Part shown: positions 9,399 through 17,540 of the stretch, piece after piece
Layout: every line of letters starts with the position of its first letter
Numbering within the stretch: position 1 is the stretch's first letter
Assembly (NCBI GenBank): GCA_018242665.1
Contig: JAFEBL010000015.1
Coordinates: forward strand, 62,001 to 126,000
From: Nitrospira sp.
GTDB lineage: Bacteria; Nitrospirota; Nitrospiria; Nitrospirales; Nitrospiraceae
DNA length: 64,000 bases
Reading direction: 5' to 3'
Translations under genes and position numbers: made by a program
The notes under the pieces: model-generated
Seen by the model: only the letters and a program-made list of their open reading frames with translations
Told to the model about the DNA's origin: nothing
Databases searched by the model: none

Positions 9399-9677
9399 AT
9401 GCATGCCACGATGACCAGCGTTGCACGAGAGACCGCGAGCCATCGGACTCAGCAGCCGGCGCATTGCTCGCGTTGCGGCGGGTGGATGGTCGAGGAACGA
9501 TGCATGGACATCGGCGAAAGCTTGGGCGGGTATTGGTTCTGGGGGCAGCGGTGCATCCAGTGTGGTGACATCGTGGATGAAGTGATTTTGCGCAATCGCC
9601 GCCTGCCGGTTCCTCATCCGGTGTTGGTGGAGCAGGAGGCACAGCCTGGGGCCGGGGCGATCGTGCGTGCGGCGTGA
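9399..9677 (+). CDS. Small zinc-ribbon-like hypothetical protein
   Basis: A 92-residue protein with two Cys pairs, CSRC near residue 24 and CIQC near residue 52, spaced as in a zinc ribbon (CSRCGGWMVEERC ... CIQCGDIVDEVI). The C-terminal third is variable. A GAAGGGAG site lies 6-8 bp before the ATG. Function is unknown; a small metal-binding regulatory or chaperone-like role is a guess. It lies alone between ligD and the convergent TPP enzyme. Confidence 0.75.
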   Translation: MHATMTSVARETASHRTQQPAHCSRCGGWMVEERCMDIGESLGGYWFWGQRCIQCGDIVDEVILRNRRLPVPHPVLVEQEAQPGAGAIVRAA

Positions 9678-9810
9678 GTGCCGCTGGGACATGAGGCGAA
9701 GTCACGGCAACGGAAGGGGATGGCGCTCGCGCGTCATCGGCCCGCCGTGGAGCCGGTCGGGTTTGTTGAGGATCGACACATTCAGCTCGATGGTGCTCGC
9801 ATGGTTGTGA

Positions 9811-11559
9811 CTAGACGATTTCCCGGATGTGATTGACCATCAGACTCTTCATCAAATCCCAGCGGTCTTCCTGCCCCCGCGCCACGGCTTTGGCAAATTG
9901 CCAGGCCTGCTCCATCGTGATCTTGCCGGGGAGGGGGGCCTCCATGGGATCAATGACCGCTTCCACCACCACGGGACCGGGATGTGCGAAGGCCTGGCGA
10001 TAGACCTCACGTAGCTCAGCAGGGTCTTCGACACGAAAGCCCGCTGCTCCGCATGCGCGGGCGCAGCCGGTGAAATCGATGGGCTGCAATTCCACGCCAT
10101 ACTGCGGATTACCTTCGAGTGCCAGTTGTTCCCATTTGATCATGCCGAGCAGATTGTTCTTCAGCACGAGGATTTTGACGGGCAGATTGTATTTAACCAA
10201 CGTCGCCAGTTCGCTCATCAACATAGAGAATCCACCGTCGCCGGCGATGCAGACGATCTGACGGCCGGGAAAGGCGATGCCTGCGCCAATGCTGTAGGGC
10301 AGTCCGTTGGCCATCGTGGCGAGCGTGCCAGAGGCGGAAAATTCCATGGCGCCTTTCATCGTGATGTGGCGCGCCACCCATGTCGTCACCGTGCCGGTGT
10401 CGCAGCAGACGATCGCATCGTCTGCCAAGAATTCATTCAACGCGCGCACCGCCACTTGCGGCTTCATCGGGACGTCGTTTCTTGTCCCTCGCGTCTCCAA
10501 TAGTTCATTCCACTCGACCATCTGCGCCTGAGAGGTTGCCAAGAAGCTGCGATCGGTCTTCGGTTCGATCAGCGGCAGGAGCGCGCGAAGCACGTCCCAG
10601 CATTGGCCCACCAATCCGACTTCCACCGGATATCGCAAGCCGATCCGGCTCGCGTCTAAATCGATTTGCACGGCTCGCGCCTGCCCGGGTTTGGGATAAA
10701 ACTCCATATAGGGAAAACTGCTTCCGGCAATCAGTAAGGTGTCGCAGGTTTCCAGGGCCTCCTGGGAGGGTGCGGTACCGAGTAGGCCGATGCCCCCCGT
10801 GGTTAAGGGATGCTCGTCGGGGACGACGCCTTTCCCCAGCAATGGTTTGATGATGGGCGCGGCCAGCGTCTCGGCGAGCTGGATGATCTCTGTCCTGGCG
10901 CCCAAACAGCCCCGTCCGGCGAGAATGGCGATCTTCGATCCCGCGTTGAGTACTGCCGCGGCTTTCTCCAACAAGGAGCGAGGGGGGAGCGGCAGGGGAT
11001 CACTGTACAGATCGCCGCTGTGGCCTGGGATATTGGCCCTGGATCCTTGCTCCGCGGCGGACCAATCTTGCACGTCTTTTGGAATCGTCAGGTGCGCGAC
11101 GGTGCGGCGCGAGATGGCGAGCTTGATGGCTTCATCCAGCACGTTCCTCACGTGGGCCGGCCCCATGACGCGCTCGCTATAGGCGGCCACGTCGCTGAAC
11201 AACTTGTCGAGGTTCACGTCCTGTTGATAGTGCGTGCCGATGAGGTCGTGAAAGGTGTGGCCGGTGATCGCCAAGACCGGCTGGCCATCGCACTTCGCAT
11301 CGTACAGTCCGTTCAAGAGATGGATGCCGCCAGGACCGGAGGTGGCGAGGCAGACCCCCAGCCGTCTGGTGAATTTGGCGTACCCGCAGGCGGCGAGCGC
11401 CGCCGATTCTTCATGCCGGACCAGCACCAGCTTGATCCGGTCGCGCCGGGTTCGCAGGGCCTCATAAATGCCGTTGATCCCGTCGCCGGGTAGGCTGAAG
11501 ACCGTGTCCACTCCCCACTCAAGCAACCGGTCGATCAGCAGATCTGCCACGGTCGTCAT
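9811..11559 (-). CDS. Thiamine pyrophosphate-requiring enzyme (pyruvate oxidase/acetolactate synthase-like)
   Basis: A 582-residue protein with the three domains of the POX/AHAS family. The N-terminal Pyr domain has the catalytic glutamate in RHEESAALAACGYA, then TSGPGGIHLLNGLYDAK; the central domain carries AGRGCLGA; the C-terminal PP domain has the TPP/Mg motif starting GDGGFSMLMSEL and ending NN. It is probably a decarboxylating pyruvate-utilising enzyme, but the exact reaction cannot be read from sequence. An AAAGGAG site precedes the ATG, which overlaps the AI-2E transporter stop by 4 bp (ATGA), so translation is coupled. Confidence 0.85.
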   Translation of the reverse strand: MTTVADLLIDRLLEWGVDTVFSLPGDGINGIYEALRTRRDRIKLVLVRHEESAALAACGYAKFTRRLGVCLATSGPGGIHLLNGLYDAKCDGQPVLAITGHTFHDLIGTHYQQDVNLDKLFSDVAAYSERVMGPAHVRNVLDEAIKLAISRRTVAHLTIPKDVQDWSAAEQGSRANIPGHSGDLYSDPLPLPPRSLLEKAAAVLNAGSKIAILAGRGCLGARTEIIQLAETLAAPIIKPLLGKGVVPDEHPLTTGGIGLLGTAPSQEALETCDTLLIAGSSFPYMEFYPKPGQARAVQIDLDASRIGLRYPVEVGLVGQCWDVLRALLPLIEPKTDRSFLATSQAQMVEWNELLETRGTRNDVPMKPQVAVRALNEFLADDAIVCCDTGTVTTWVARHITMKGAMEFSASGTLATMANGLPYSIGAGIAFPGRQIVCIAGDGGFSMLMSELATLVKYNLPVKILVLKNNLLGMIKWEQLALEGNPQYGVELQPIDFTGCARACGAAGFRVEDPAELREVYRQAFAHPGPVVVEAVIDPMEAPLPGKITMEQAWQFAKAVARGQEDRWDLMKSLMVNHIREIV

Positions 11560-12758
11560 AGCGGCTCCTTTCGTGAGCTGACAGGCAACGAGGGCTCCGC
11601 CGCCCGGCGGGCCAAGTGCGGTAGGACCAGTTCTTCGGCGAGGATTTTGAGGCAGGCGGCGACGGGAATGGCGAGCAGCAGTCCATAAAATCCACCTAAC
11701 GCGCCGCCGATGAATACGACGATCAACACGGTGACGGCGCTCATTTCCATGGAGTGGCTTTGTACCCAGGGTGTCAGCAGCCAGCTTTCGATGAGCTGGA
11801 CCACGAGATAGGCCAGCGAAGGCCAGACGACAATCGTCATGAGGTCGAAGGTGCCGTTCTCTGCCGCCAGGACATCGAGGTATTTGAGCAGGACGGCCAA
11901 GGGCCATCCGATCAATGAGGCGTAGGGAATGATGGTCAGAATGCCGGTGATCAGCCCCAACAGGAACCAATAGCGGATCCCGGTCAGCGCCCACCCGAAC
12001 GAGTAGAGCACGGCCGAGCCGAGCGCGATGGTGAGGCGGCCACGAAAAAATCCGCTCACGGCCTGGTCCATGCGTGTGACGATCGTTCGCACCCGGGTAC
12101 GGGAGCCGGAGGGAATATAGCGTGTGGTTCGCTCCAGGCTGTGGTCGAAATGCCAGGCAAAGAAAAAGAAGTAGATCGGAATCAAAATGAAGGCGATGAC
12201 GACATCGGTCGTGGTGCCGATGACGGTTCCCAGGAGGCCGAATGCCTGGCCCGTACCGGAAAAGACCGGCCGTAAAATCGAGAGGGGGTCGTCGCGCAGG
12301 CTCGTGGCAATGGTCGACAGGTGTTCGGAGAAGTCGCCGAGCCGTACATGATAGCGCGTGGCAATGCTTTGTATGTAACCAGGTACCCGTTCGGCAAATG
12401 ACTGCACCTGTTCGGCTAGCAACGGACCCAGCCAGGTGATCAGGCTGAGCATCAGCATCGCCGAGAGCAACAGGATGACGGAAATGGTCACCGGTCTGGG
12501 GATGCGCCATTGGTCTTCGGCCCGCCGGATGAGTGGGTTGAATAAATAGGCCAGCAGGAGGGCGATCAACACCGGGGTGAAGACTCCGCGTAAGTAATAG
12601 CCGAACCACAGGAGAAACAGCAGGCCGCCGCCCCAGAGGAGATCCCGTACCGGTGTGATCTGCCACAGGTGCCGGTCGGCAGGGGAAGGGAGCGCGTGCT
12701 GAGTCGGTGGCGGGGACATGCCGCGTGAGGTCAGGCGGGGGGCAGAATCCGGTGTCAT
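11556..12758 (-). CDS. AI-2E family transporter (PF01594)
   Basis: A 400-residue polytopic membrane protein with about eight hydrophobic segments. Characteristic stretches are FTPVLIALLLAYLFNPLI near the N-terminus, then IPIYFFFFAWHFD, GLITGILTIIPYASLIGWPLA and VLIVVFIGGALGGFYGLLLAIPVAACLKI near the end. The family exports small molecules or ions (AI-2 in TqsA), and some members are Na+(Li+)/H+ antiporters; the substrate here is unknown. A start at the second Met (residue 14) is possible. Its last four bases overlap the TPP enzyme start. Confidence 0.88.
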   Translation of the reverse strand: MTPDSAPRLTSRGMSPPPTQHALPSPADRHLWQITPVRDLLWGGGLLFLLWFGYYLRGVFTPVLIALLLAYLFNPLIRRAEDQWRIPRPVTISVILLLSAMLMLSLITWLGPLLAEQVQSFAERVPGYIQSIATRYHVRLGDFSEHLSTIATSLRDDPLSILRPVFSGTGQAFGLLGTVIGTTTDVVIAFILIPIYFFFFAWHFDHSLERTTRYIPSGSRTRVRTIVTRMDQAVSGFFRGRLTIALGSAVLYSFGWALTGIRYWFLLGLITGILTIIPYASLIGWPLAVLLKYLDVLAAENGTFDLMTIVVWPSLAYLVVQLIESWLLTPWVQSHSMEMSAVTVLIVVFIGGALGGFYGLLLAIPVAACLKILAEELVLPHLARRAAEPSLPVSSRKEPL

Positions 12759-12822
12759 GAGGGTGTCCGTTCCTCCTTGTGATTGAAGGTCACCATGATC
12801 AGGAGGTCACGGGCCTGCTCAC

Positions 12823-13488
12823 TCAGCGCTCACATTCTTTCGCGTGTCCGCTGCCCGCGCTCGACCGGCCGCCCGGAGAGCCGGTCGACGGAATCGGCAG
12901 GCCAAAGGTTCGAGCGATCTCCGGTATCAGGCGTTTCGTGAATTCGTCAAAGAAGGAATGTCCAAGCTGGAGCATGACCTGTTTCGCCTCACCTGTTTCC
13001 TGTTGAAACTCCCGAGAGAGGGAATCCCACAGGGTGGACGGTCGGTGTGTCATGCTCTGTGCATGGGACCGATGTTCCCCAGGATAAAACTCATAGACAC
13101 CCGCGGCTTCTTTGGGCTGCCGGAGAGCCGCCGGCCCCGGCATGATCCGCGAGCCGTTGACCCCGGGGGGATAATAGGGATAGACGCCGGGCCGTTGACG
13201 CCTGCGCTCGAGCAGGCCCAGTGCGCAGCCGGCGAAAAACGCCCCACCCACCATGAGCCAGGGGTGTGCCTGAACCTGGCGGGACGGGTCGACCGCGGTT
13301 CTGGTTTTGTCCACGAGATTGTTCATGTGCCTGGTGGTTCGATCGAGTACGTGAGTCACTTGCATTGTGGCGTCCTCCACGCGATGAAGGACGCGTTGCT
13401 CCAACGCATCCAGTTTCGTTGCGATGGCCATTCTGGTGTGCAGAATGTCTTTTACATCTTGGTCGAGAGCATCTGTTCTTTGATCCAT
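12823..13488 (-). CDS. Hypothetical membrane-anchored protein with coiled coil
   Basis: A 221-residue protein. The first 75 residues are a charged heptad-like helix (DVKDILHTRMAIATKLDALEQR) followed by one glycine-rich membrane segment (WLMVGGAFFAGCALGLLE), as in DUF883/YqjD-type proteins. The remainder is soluble, with a YPYYPPG motif and a helical C-terminal part (FFDEFTKRLIPEIARTFG). The ATG at 13488 has an AGGAAGAC site and overlaps the 3' end of the holin-like gene by 37 bp. Part of the minus-strand envelope-stress operon; no specific function is recognised. Confidence 0.75.
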   Translation of the reverse strand: MDQRTDALDQDVKDILHTRMAIATKLDALEQRVLHRVEDATMQVTHVLDRTTRHMNNLVDKTRTAVDPSRQVQAHPWLMVGGAFFAGCALGLLERRRQRPGVYPYYPPGVNGSRIMPGPAALRQPKEAAGVYEFYPGEHRSHAQSMTHRPSTLWDSLSREFQQETGEAKQVMLQLGHSFFDEFTKRLIPEIARTFGLPIPSTGSPGGRSSAGSGHAKECER

Positions 13489-13859
13489 CGGGCGTCTTCC
13501 TTTATGGAGTGAAACGTGCGGAACGGCCACAAGCGAAGCGTGGCTCCCAAGGATGCGGCGCTCGCCAGCAGCCATCCGGCGATGAACGCGCACAACAGAC
13601 CTACCAGTCCATAGCTGGTCCAAAGCGGAAGATTCAGCGCGTGGTGTAACAGGTGCACGACCGCCAACAGCAGCATGAGTCCGGTCATGCAGGCCAACAG
13701 CAGACCGATCCCCGCACGGAGCAGTAGGCCCATGACCTTTTGCCGCTCCAGCCGTATTTCATCACGGGCCAGGCGCATCGTCTGGCCGAACAGCACGCGA
13801 ACGTCCTCCACCAGTCCTTGCAAGAGGGCCGCGACGGATAGGGGATGAGGATTCTCCAT
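13452..13859 (-). CDS. Phage holin family / Holin-X-like membrane protein
   Basis: A 135-residue protein matching PF07332-type (Phage_holin_3_6) proteins: an N-terminal amphipathic helix (LVEDVRVLFGQTMRLARDEIRLE), two transmembrane segments (about residues 46-69 and 80-103) and a basic C-terminal tail (FHSIKEDARWIKEQM). Despite the name this family is common in non-phage envelope-stress loci and probably has no lytic role. It is followed, with a 37-bp overlap, by the coiled-coil membrane protein and preceded by a DUF883-like gene 12 bp away. Confidence 0.82.
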   Translation of the reverse strand: MENPHPLSVAALLQGLVEDVRVLFGQTMRLARDEIRLERQKVMGLLLRAGIGLLLACMTGLMLLLAVVHLLHHALNLPLWTSYGLVGLLCAFIAGWLLASAASLGATLRLWPFRTFHSIKEDARWIKEQMLSTKM

Positions 13860-13871
13860 GTGGCGTCCTTT

Positions 13872-14102
13872 CTAATTCGTTCGCGTGCGGGACAGGAGGT
13901 AACCGCAGCCGAGGCCGATCAACAAGGCCTGCAACGGATACCGCCGGATCAGAATTTCAAGATCCTGCACCACACCGACGATCCCCTGCTCCTGTACGTA
14001 GTCCCTGGCACGCTTAGCCGCGTCGGCGGTCTTGTCGGCCATCTCCGCGATTGATTCATCCGCTTGGGTCATGGTCTGTTCCCGACCTGTCTGTCCGTCC
14101 AT
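13872..14102 (-). CDS. DUF883/YqjD-like small membrane-anchored protein
   Basis: A 76-residue protein with an N-terminal charged helix (ESIAEMADKTADAAKRARDYV) and a C-terminal hydrophobic segment PLQALLIGLGCGYLLSR, the arrangement of ElaB/YqjD/DUF883 proteins. Those tether ribosomes or envelope components at the inner membrane in stationary phase in enterics. It is the first gene of the run down to the TPP enzyme and has a CTGGG-N6-CCTAG palindrome 82 bp upstream. Confidence 0.78.
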   Translation of the reverse strand: MDGQTGREQTMTQADESIAEMADKTADAAKRARDYVQEQGIVGVVQDLEILIRRYPLQALLIGLGCGYLLSRTRTN

Positions 14103-14183
14103 GCCGACTCCTTTGTCTGAATGAGGTAGGTGATTGCGCAGACGCTCCGTACAGAGCCTAGCGGCGCCTCTGCGAGAGCTGTA

Positions 14184-14199
14184 CTGGGCAAAGCCCTAG
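14184..14199 (-). promoter_or_regulatory. CTRGG-N6-CCTAG site upstream of DUF883-like operon
   Basis: Plus-strand CTGGG-CAAAGC-CCTAG, 82 bp upstream of the start at 14102. The surrounding 20-mer differs from the one upstream of the YtxH gene at only three positions, and conservation extends outside the palindrome (CGA before the core and AGT after it, read on the minus strand). Confidence 0.5.
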
Positions 14200-14287
14200 T
14201 CGAGTCGACTCACGGGTCTCAATCATGGGGTCTGCTCCTCCGTCTTCGCGAAGCAGCGAACGTAGGCAAAATGGACAGATCCCTGTA

Positions 14288-14698
14288 TCAGCCCGACGCC
14301 GCAGGGACGTGAGGAAAGAAGTCCCGTTCCTCCGTCAGGAAGTGCAGGCGAACCGTGTGCATCATGTCTTCGAAGAATTCGTCCAAGGCTTGATCGTCAT
14401 CCGATTCGGATCTGCGGAGTTCCTCGATCATCGCTCGCAGCTCGTCGTGTTCGATCAGCACCTGCTCCACGATCCGGCAGGCCTGCCCCCCTCCTTGCGG
14501 CGCTGATGAGGAGAGGAATCCTTCTTCTCTTTGAAAGTGCTCTTCCAGCAGCCCCAGGATTTGATCCACCGTGGATCGACGAGAATCAGCGGCCATCGCC
14601 AGATACAGGTGAAAGAGGGCCAGGATCCGCCGATGGTCCTCGCGCAACATCCGGATCGTCGTTTCATTGGTGCCTGATACCACCTCTGTGTTCGCCAT
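14288..14698 (-). CDS. Hemerythrin-like HHE domain protein
   Basis: A 136-residue four-helix protein with the spaced His/Glu pattern of hemerythrin-like domains: LREDHRRILALFHLYL, LEEHFQREEG, VLIEHDELRAMIEEL and VRLHFLTEERDFFPH. A di-iron site is therefore likely. Such proteins sense or buffer oxygen, NO or reactive species; which applies here is not visible. A GGGAGG site precedes the ATG. A weaker copy of the stress palindrome lies 82 bp upstream, at the same distance as for the DUF883-like gene. Confidence 0.85.
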   Translation of the reverse strand: MANTEVVSGTNETTIRMLREDHRRILALFHLYLAMAADSRRSTVDQILGLLEEHFQREEGFLSSSAPQGGGQACRIVEQVLIEHDELRAMIEELRRSESDDDQALDEFFEDMMHTVRLHFLTEERDFFPHVPAASG

Positions 14699-14779
14699 GA
14701 GTCGACCTCCCTGCCGTCTGACCTCGTTCGTAGTCGGGTGTATACGTACGAGCGTAGCAGGGAGGGGGTCGTCAGCCTA

Positions 14780-14795
14780 CTGGGAATGACCCTGA
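14780..14795 (-). promoter_or_regulatory. Degenerate CTRGG-N6-CCTAG site upstream of hemerythrin gene
   Basis: Plus-strand CTGGG-AATGAC-CCTGA. On the minus strand CGATCAGGGTCATTCCCAGT aligns with CGACTAGGGC...GCCYAGT of the two neighbouring sites. It lies 82 bp upstream of the start at 14698. Confidence 0.35.
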
Positions 14796-14855
14796 TCGAT
14801 ACTCGGCGGTCACGGCGTGATCTCCGTGGGTGCCCGCCTCTTCAGCTTGCTCAGC

Positions 14856-16331
14856 TCAGCGTGCCGGTTGCCCCATCATGGCTTGAGGAGCCTGTCCTTG
14901 GAGCGCCATCTGCCCGGTGGCGGTGGCAGTGCCTTCGAACAAAATCGACACGATGATGCCTTGCGGCAACGAGCGTACCTGATCCGGCTGTTGCCGCGTG
15001 ACGAGGATGTCGATGGTGAGCTCCCCGGAGCGGTGGCTGCCGGTGATGGTGTGTTTGAGCCGATCCACCTGCTTTGACAAATCAATGGGCAGGGCCTGAC
15101 GGAGTTTCGGCTGCAGTTCCCGGTCCACGTTCTGCCAGAACCCCACACGAATCGAGTCGATGGCCGTCCGGGATTCGTTGGCCATTTGCAAATCGGGGAC
15201 GGTGACGGTCCTGCCTGTATCGTCCACTCGCGGCGTGCCCCAATAATAGATAGTGCCTCTCAAGTCGCCGGTCGTCTCCACGGTGAGCAAGATCCGGCCG
15301 TACGCGTCGGCGGCGGAGACTCGCTCGATGACCGCGGACTCATTGGCCGTGGAATTCAGCACCATCGTCTGATGGAACAATTTGTCTTGAAGTTGGTGCG
15401 CGACCTGCTGGTAAGAAATCGGGATCTTCGCGAGCATCACATAGGGCGTATTCTCCGAAGAGGGCGGACCGGCATTCAGCAGGGCCACGGTCGGCGCGGC
15501 CTCCGGGCAGGTCGGTTCATAGGTCACCAACGGCATCTGCTTGGCGGTCCCGGCGATGACCGTCTCCCGCAGAGTCCCTTTTTGCTGGCTCACGAGCATT
15601 TCCCGCGGATTGCCATACAGGCAGACCCTCGTGTTTAACGAGGCTACCGGCATTGAGAGGGGCCCCCCGAGGTCATCCCAGATCCGCTGGAACGGAATGT
15701 TGAAGATGTCCGGATGTACCGCTTCCGCCATCGCGGTTTTGATTTGCGTCAGGCCGAGGAGTTCGGGGAGCTGCTCGTTGACTGTCACGTTGAACATCGT
15801 GCATCGGGCATCGCTTTCCGGTTTGGTTGTGACGGTTACGTGAGTTGGGTCGAAGGCAAATGACAACGTCTCTCGATTGTGGACGAGCTGAAGAGTACCG
15901 CTGGCATCCAACGTGGCATAGACCGGATCCAGTCGGCAGCCGCGGGAATTGCCTCGCGCTTCAATGTCGCCTTTATACTCGGCTTGAATCACAACCAATC
16001 CATCTTGAATGTGGATGTTGGGCTCGCCGTTTCTCACGAATGTCCACCGGAAATCCTGCTCGAGCGGATGCCCCGCCTCGGTCAGCCTATCCGGTACGGC
16101 CCTGCGGATCGCGGTTTGAATCGGGGTCAAATCCGTCCGCACCTGAACCGGCATTTGCGAGACGGGCGCGCGCGTATCATCTGTTACCATCGCGGTGAAG
16201 GATGGAATGGCACTGGTGATGGGTGGTGGCGAGGGCTTGGACACCGTCTTGGGGATGGTATGGGTGCAGGCCGCTCCCACCAAGAGGACAGCGGCCACGG
16301 CTGGTATGGCGATGGTGTCACGACTCTTCAT
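14856..16331 (-). CDS. DUF4403 family lipoprotein
   Basis: A 491-residue exported protein. The signal peptide ends in a lipobox (VGAAC; Cys near residue 22), indicating a lipoprotein. The rest fits DUF4403: repeated beta-rich segments such as LVVIQAEYKGDI, TIYYWGTPRVDDTGRTVTVPDL and LKHTITGSHRSGELTIDIL, resembling the lipid-binding-like folds reported for this family. Function is unknown. The ATG at 16331 was preferred to the GTG at 16334 because GGGAGG sits 6 bp ahead. It follows the BON gene by 43 bp, so they are probably one operon. Confidence 0.82.
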   Translation of the reverse strand: MKSRDTIAIPAVAAVLLVGAACTHTIPKTVSKPSPPPITSAIPSFTAMVTDDTRAPVSQMPVQVRTDLTPIQTAIRRAVPDRLTEAGHPLEQDFRWTFVRNGEPNIHIQDGLVVIQAEYKGDIEARGNSRGCRLDPVYATLDASGTLQLVHNRETLSFAFDPTHVTVTTKPESDARCTMFNVTVNEQLPELLGLTQIKTAMAEAVHPDIFNIPFQRIWDDLGGPLSMPVASLNTRVCLYGNPREMLVSQQKGTLRETVIAGTAKQMPLVTYEPTCPEAAPTVALLNAGPPSSENTPYVMLAKIPISYQQVAHQLQDKLFHQTMVLNSTANESAVIERVSAADAYGRILLTVETTGDLRGTIYYWGTPRVDDTGRTVTVPDLQMANESRTAIDSIRVGFWQNVDRELQPKLRQALPIDLSKQVDRLKHTITGSHRSGELTIDILVTRQQPDQVRSLPQGIIVSILFEGTATATGQMALQGQAPQAMMGQPAR

Positions 16332-16374
16332 CACAGGCCTCCCTTCTGTCCTTCCGAGCGGCCGAATGGCAGCC

Positions 16375-16683
16375 TTATTGTGGTTGAATCTGGATGTTGT
16401 TGTTCACGGTCCGAACGCCGTGTACTTCTTTGGCCAGGTCGGCAACCCGCATTTTCTGCTCGGCGGACTTGACCACCCCATTCAGCGTGACGATGCCCCG
16501 TTCCGTATCCACGTCGATTCTGGTGAAATTCGACAGGCGATCGGAGACCAATTTTGAATTGACGGCTGCGGTGATGGACGCATCATCGAGAGTCTGGCCG
16601 GCGGTCTTGCCGGTTGTGGATTGACAGCCGACCAGTGTGAGGAGTGCGAATCCTGCCGCGATAGGAAGCATCGGTTTCATCAT
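16375..16683 (-). CDS. BON domain lipoprotein
   Basis: A 102-residue protein with a signal peptide and lipobox (LTLVGC), then one BON domain (DDASITAAVNSKLVSD, VDTERGIVTLNGVVKSAEQK, EVHGVRTVNNNIQI). BON domains bind phospholipid or peptidoglycan and occur in OsmY-type periplasmic stress proteins. The ATG ATG start at 16683 has an AGGAG site. It lies between YtxH and DUF4403, consistent with an envelope-stress operon. Confidence 0.9.
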   Translation of the reverse strand: MMKPMLPIAAGFALLTLVGCQSTTGKTAGQTLDDASITAAVNSKLVSDRLSNFTRIDVDTERGIVTLNGVVKSAEQKMRVADLAKEVHGVRTVNNNIQIQPQ

Positions 16684-16725
16684 GAATCTCCTGTTTCGTG
16701 TGAGACAGATGGGCATGTCGCTGAG

Positions 16726-17052
16726 CTACCCCCGTGTGCTGGTCGCTTCTTCCATGGACTGCCGCGCCGACTCCACCTTGTCGTCGACGAATTCGCGTGC
16801 GGTGCGGCCCGCCTGTCGCAAGGTCTGTTTGCCGCTCTCCATATACTCCTGCCCCCGTTCCATAGCCTGGTCCCATGCCGCTCGACCTTGGTCAGCTGCC
16901 TCATCCAATTCGTCCTTGGCTTTGCCGGCGTAGTCGCGCAGGGTCGAGCGCAATTCCTGTCCGGATTGAGGCGCGAGCAGCAAGGCCACTCCGGCGCCGA
17001 TGAGGGCTCCGGCCATGAACGCCGACCAGGTGGATGAATCATCGTTATGCAT
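16726..17052 (-). CDS. YtxH domain-containing protein
   Basis: A 108-residue protein with an N-terminal glycine-rich membrane segment (AFMAGALIGAGVALLLAPQSG) followed by a long amphipathic helix with repeated alanine/glutamate heptads (YAGKAKDELDEAADQGR). This is the YtxH/general-stress arrangement. AAGGAGG lies 5-6 bp before the ATG. It is first in the run YtxH-BON-DUF4403, and a CTAGG-N6-CCTAG palindrome lies 107 bp upstream. Confidence 0.85.
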   Translation of the reverse strand: MHNDDSSTWSAFMAGALIGAGVALLLAPQSGQELRSTLRDYAGKAKDELDEAADQGRAAWDQAMERGQEYMESGKQTLRQAGRTAREFVDDKVESARQSMEEATSTRG

Positions 17053-17158
17053 AGGTCCTCCTTCTCGTGGCTGTGATCATTGAGAGAGATGGCGGGAGAG
17101 GCATGACGTCTCTCGACAACGCGTGAGCTCAGCGTATCAGGACATCGAGAATCTCCCA

Positions 17159-17174
17159 CTAGGCATGGCCCTAG
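17159..17174 (-). promoter_or_regulatory. CTAGG-N6-CCTAG site upstream of YtxH operon
   Basis: CTAGG-CATGGC-CCTAG, a perfect 5+5 palindrome 107 bp upstream of the YtxH start. Flanking bases on the minus strand (CGA before, AGT after) match the site at 14184. The remaining bases between 17053 and 17348 hold no convincing gene. Confidence 0.5.
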
Positions 17175-17348
17175 TCGCGATTCACAGACGAATCGATTCT
17201 CGACTATAAGAGATCGGTCGTGACAGCTGGAGCCATCTCACGGCTGTGGCAAGCCCTTGAGTCGTGAATTGCACAGAGGAGGAAAATGATCGTGGCGATG
17301 AGTGCGATCAGGAGTCAGAGAGGAAGGAGCCGAAAGGAAGTGATTGTC

Positions 17349-17425
17349 TGGTGCGCCCGACAGGACTTGAACCTGTAACCTTCTGATCCGTAGTCAGATG
17401 CTCTATCCAATTGAGCTACGGGCGC
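17349..17425 (-). tRNA. tRNA-Arg (anticodon ACG)
   Basis: Read on the minus strand, the 7-bp acceptor stem GCGCCCG/CGGGCGC pairs perfectly, the D-arm contains AGCTCAATTGGATAGAGC, the anticodon arm is TCTGA-CTACGGA-TCAGA with anticodon ACG, and the T-loop is GTTCAAGTC. The discriminator A is followed by an encoded CCA (17349-17351). A wobble A-to-I edit would let it read CGU/CGC/CGA. Confidence 0.97.
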
Positions 17426-17433
17426 CTCTGACG

Positions 17434-17480
17434 CTTGTGAGCCCGCCCGAAGGAATGTGCCTTCTGAGCGGGCTCGCAAG
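17434..17480 (-). other. Long hairpin in the tRNA-Arg leader
   Basis: Near-perfect inverted repeat of about 20 bp per arm: CTTGTGAGCCCGCCCGAAGG and CCTTCTGAGCGGGCTCGCAAG around a 6-nt loop. It sits between the tRNA promoter and the tRNA 5' end, and 60 bp downstream of the minus-strand repeat-protein stop at 17541. It could terminate that gene or serve as a processing signal for the tRNA precursor. Confidence 0.55.
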
Positions 17481-17489
17481 TACAGCGCC

Positions 17490-17519
17490 GTTATACAGGC
17501 TTGAGGGAAGAGCGGTCAA
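17490..17519 (-). promoter_or_regulatory. Sigma70-like promoter for tRNA-Arg
   Basis: On the minus strand TTGACC, an 18-bp spacer, and TATAAC. It points at the tRNA, with a predicted transcription start about 60-65 bp upstream of the tRNA 5' end. Confidence 0.6.
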
Positions 17520-17540
17520 GTCTGTCGGCGGACATCTTTA

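Noticed and set aside
13452-13859. Prophage remnant suggested by the holin family name
   Set aside because: No other phage gene nearby; this holin-like family is widespread in chromosomal stress loci.
17287-17390. Short plus-strand ORF with a good AGGAGG site running into the tRNA
   Set aside because: It reads antisense through the tRNA-Arg gene and has no protein-like composition; the ribosome-like sequence is probably chance.
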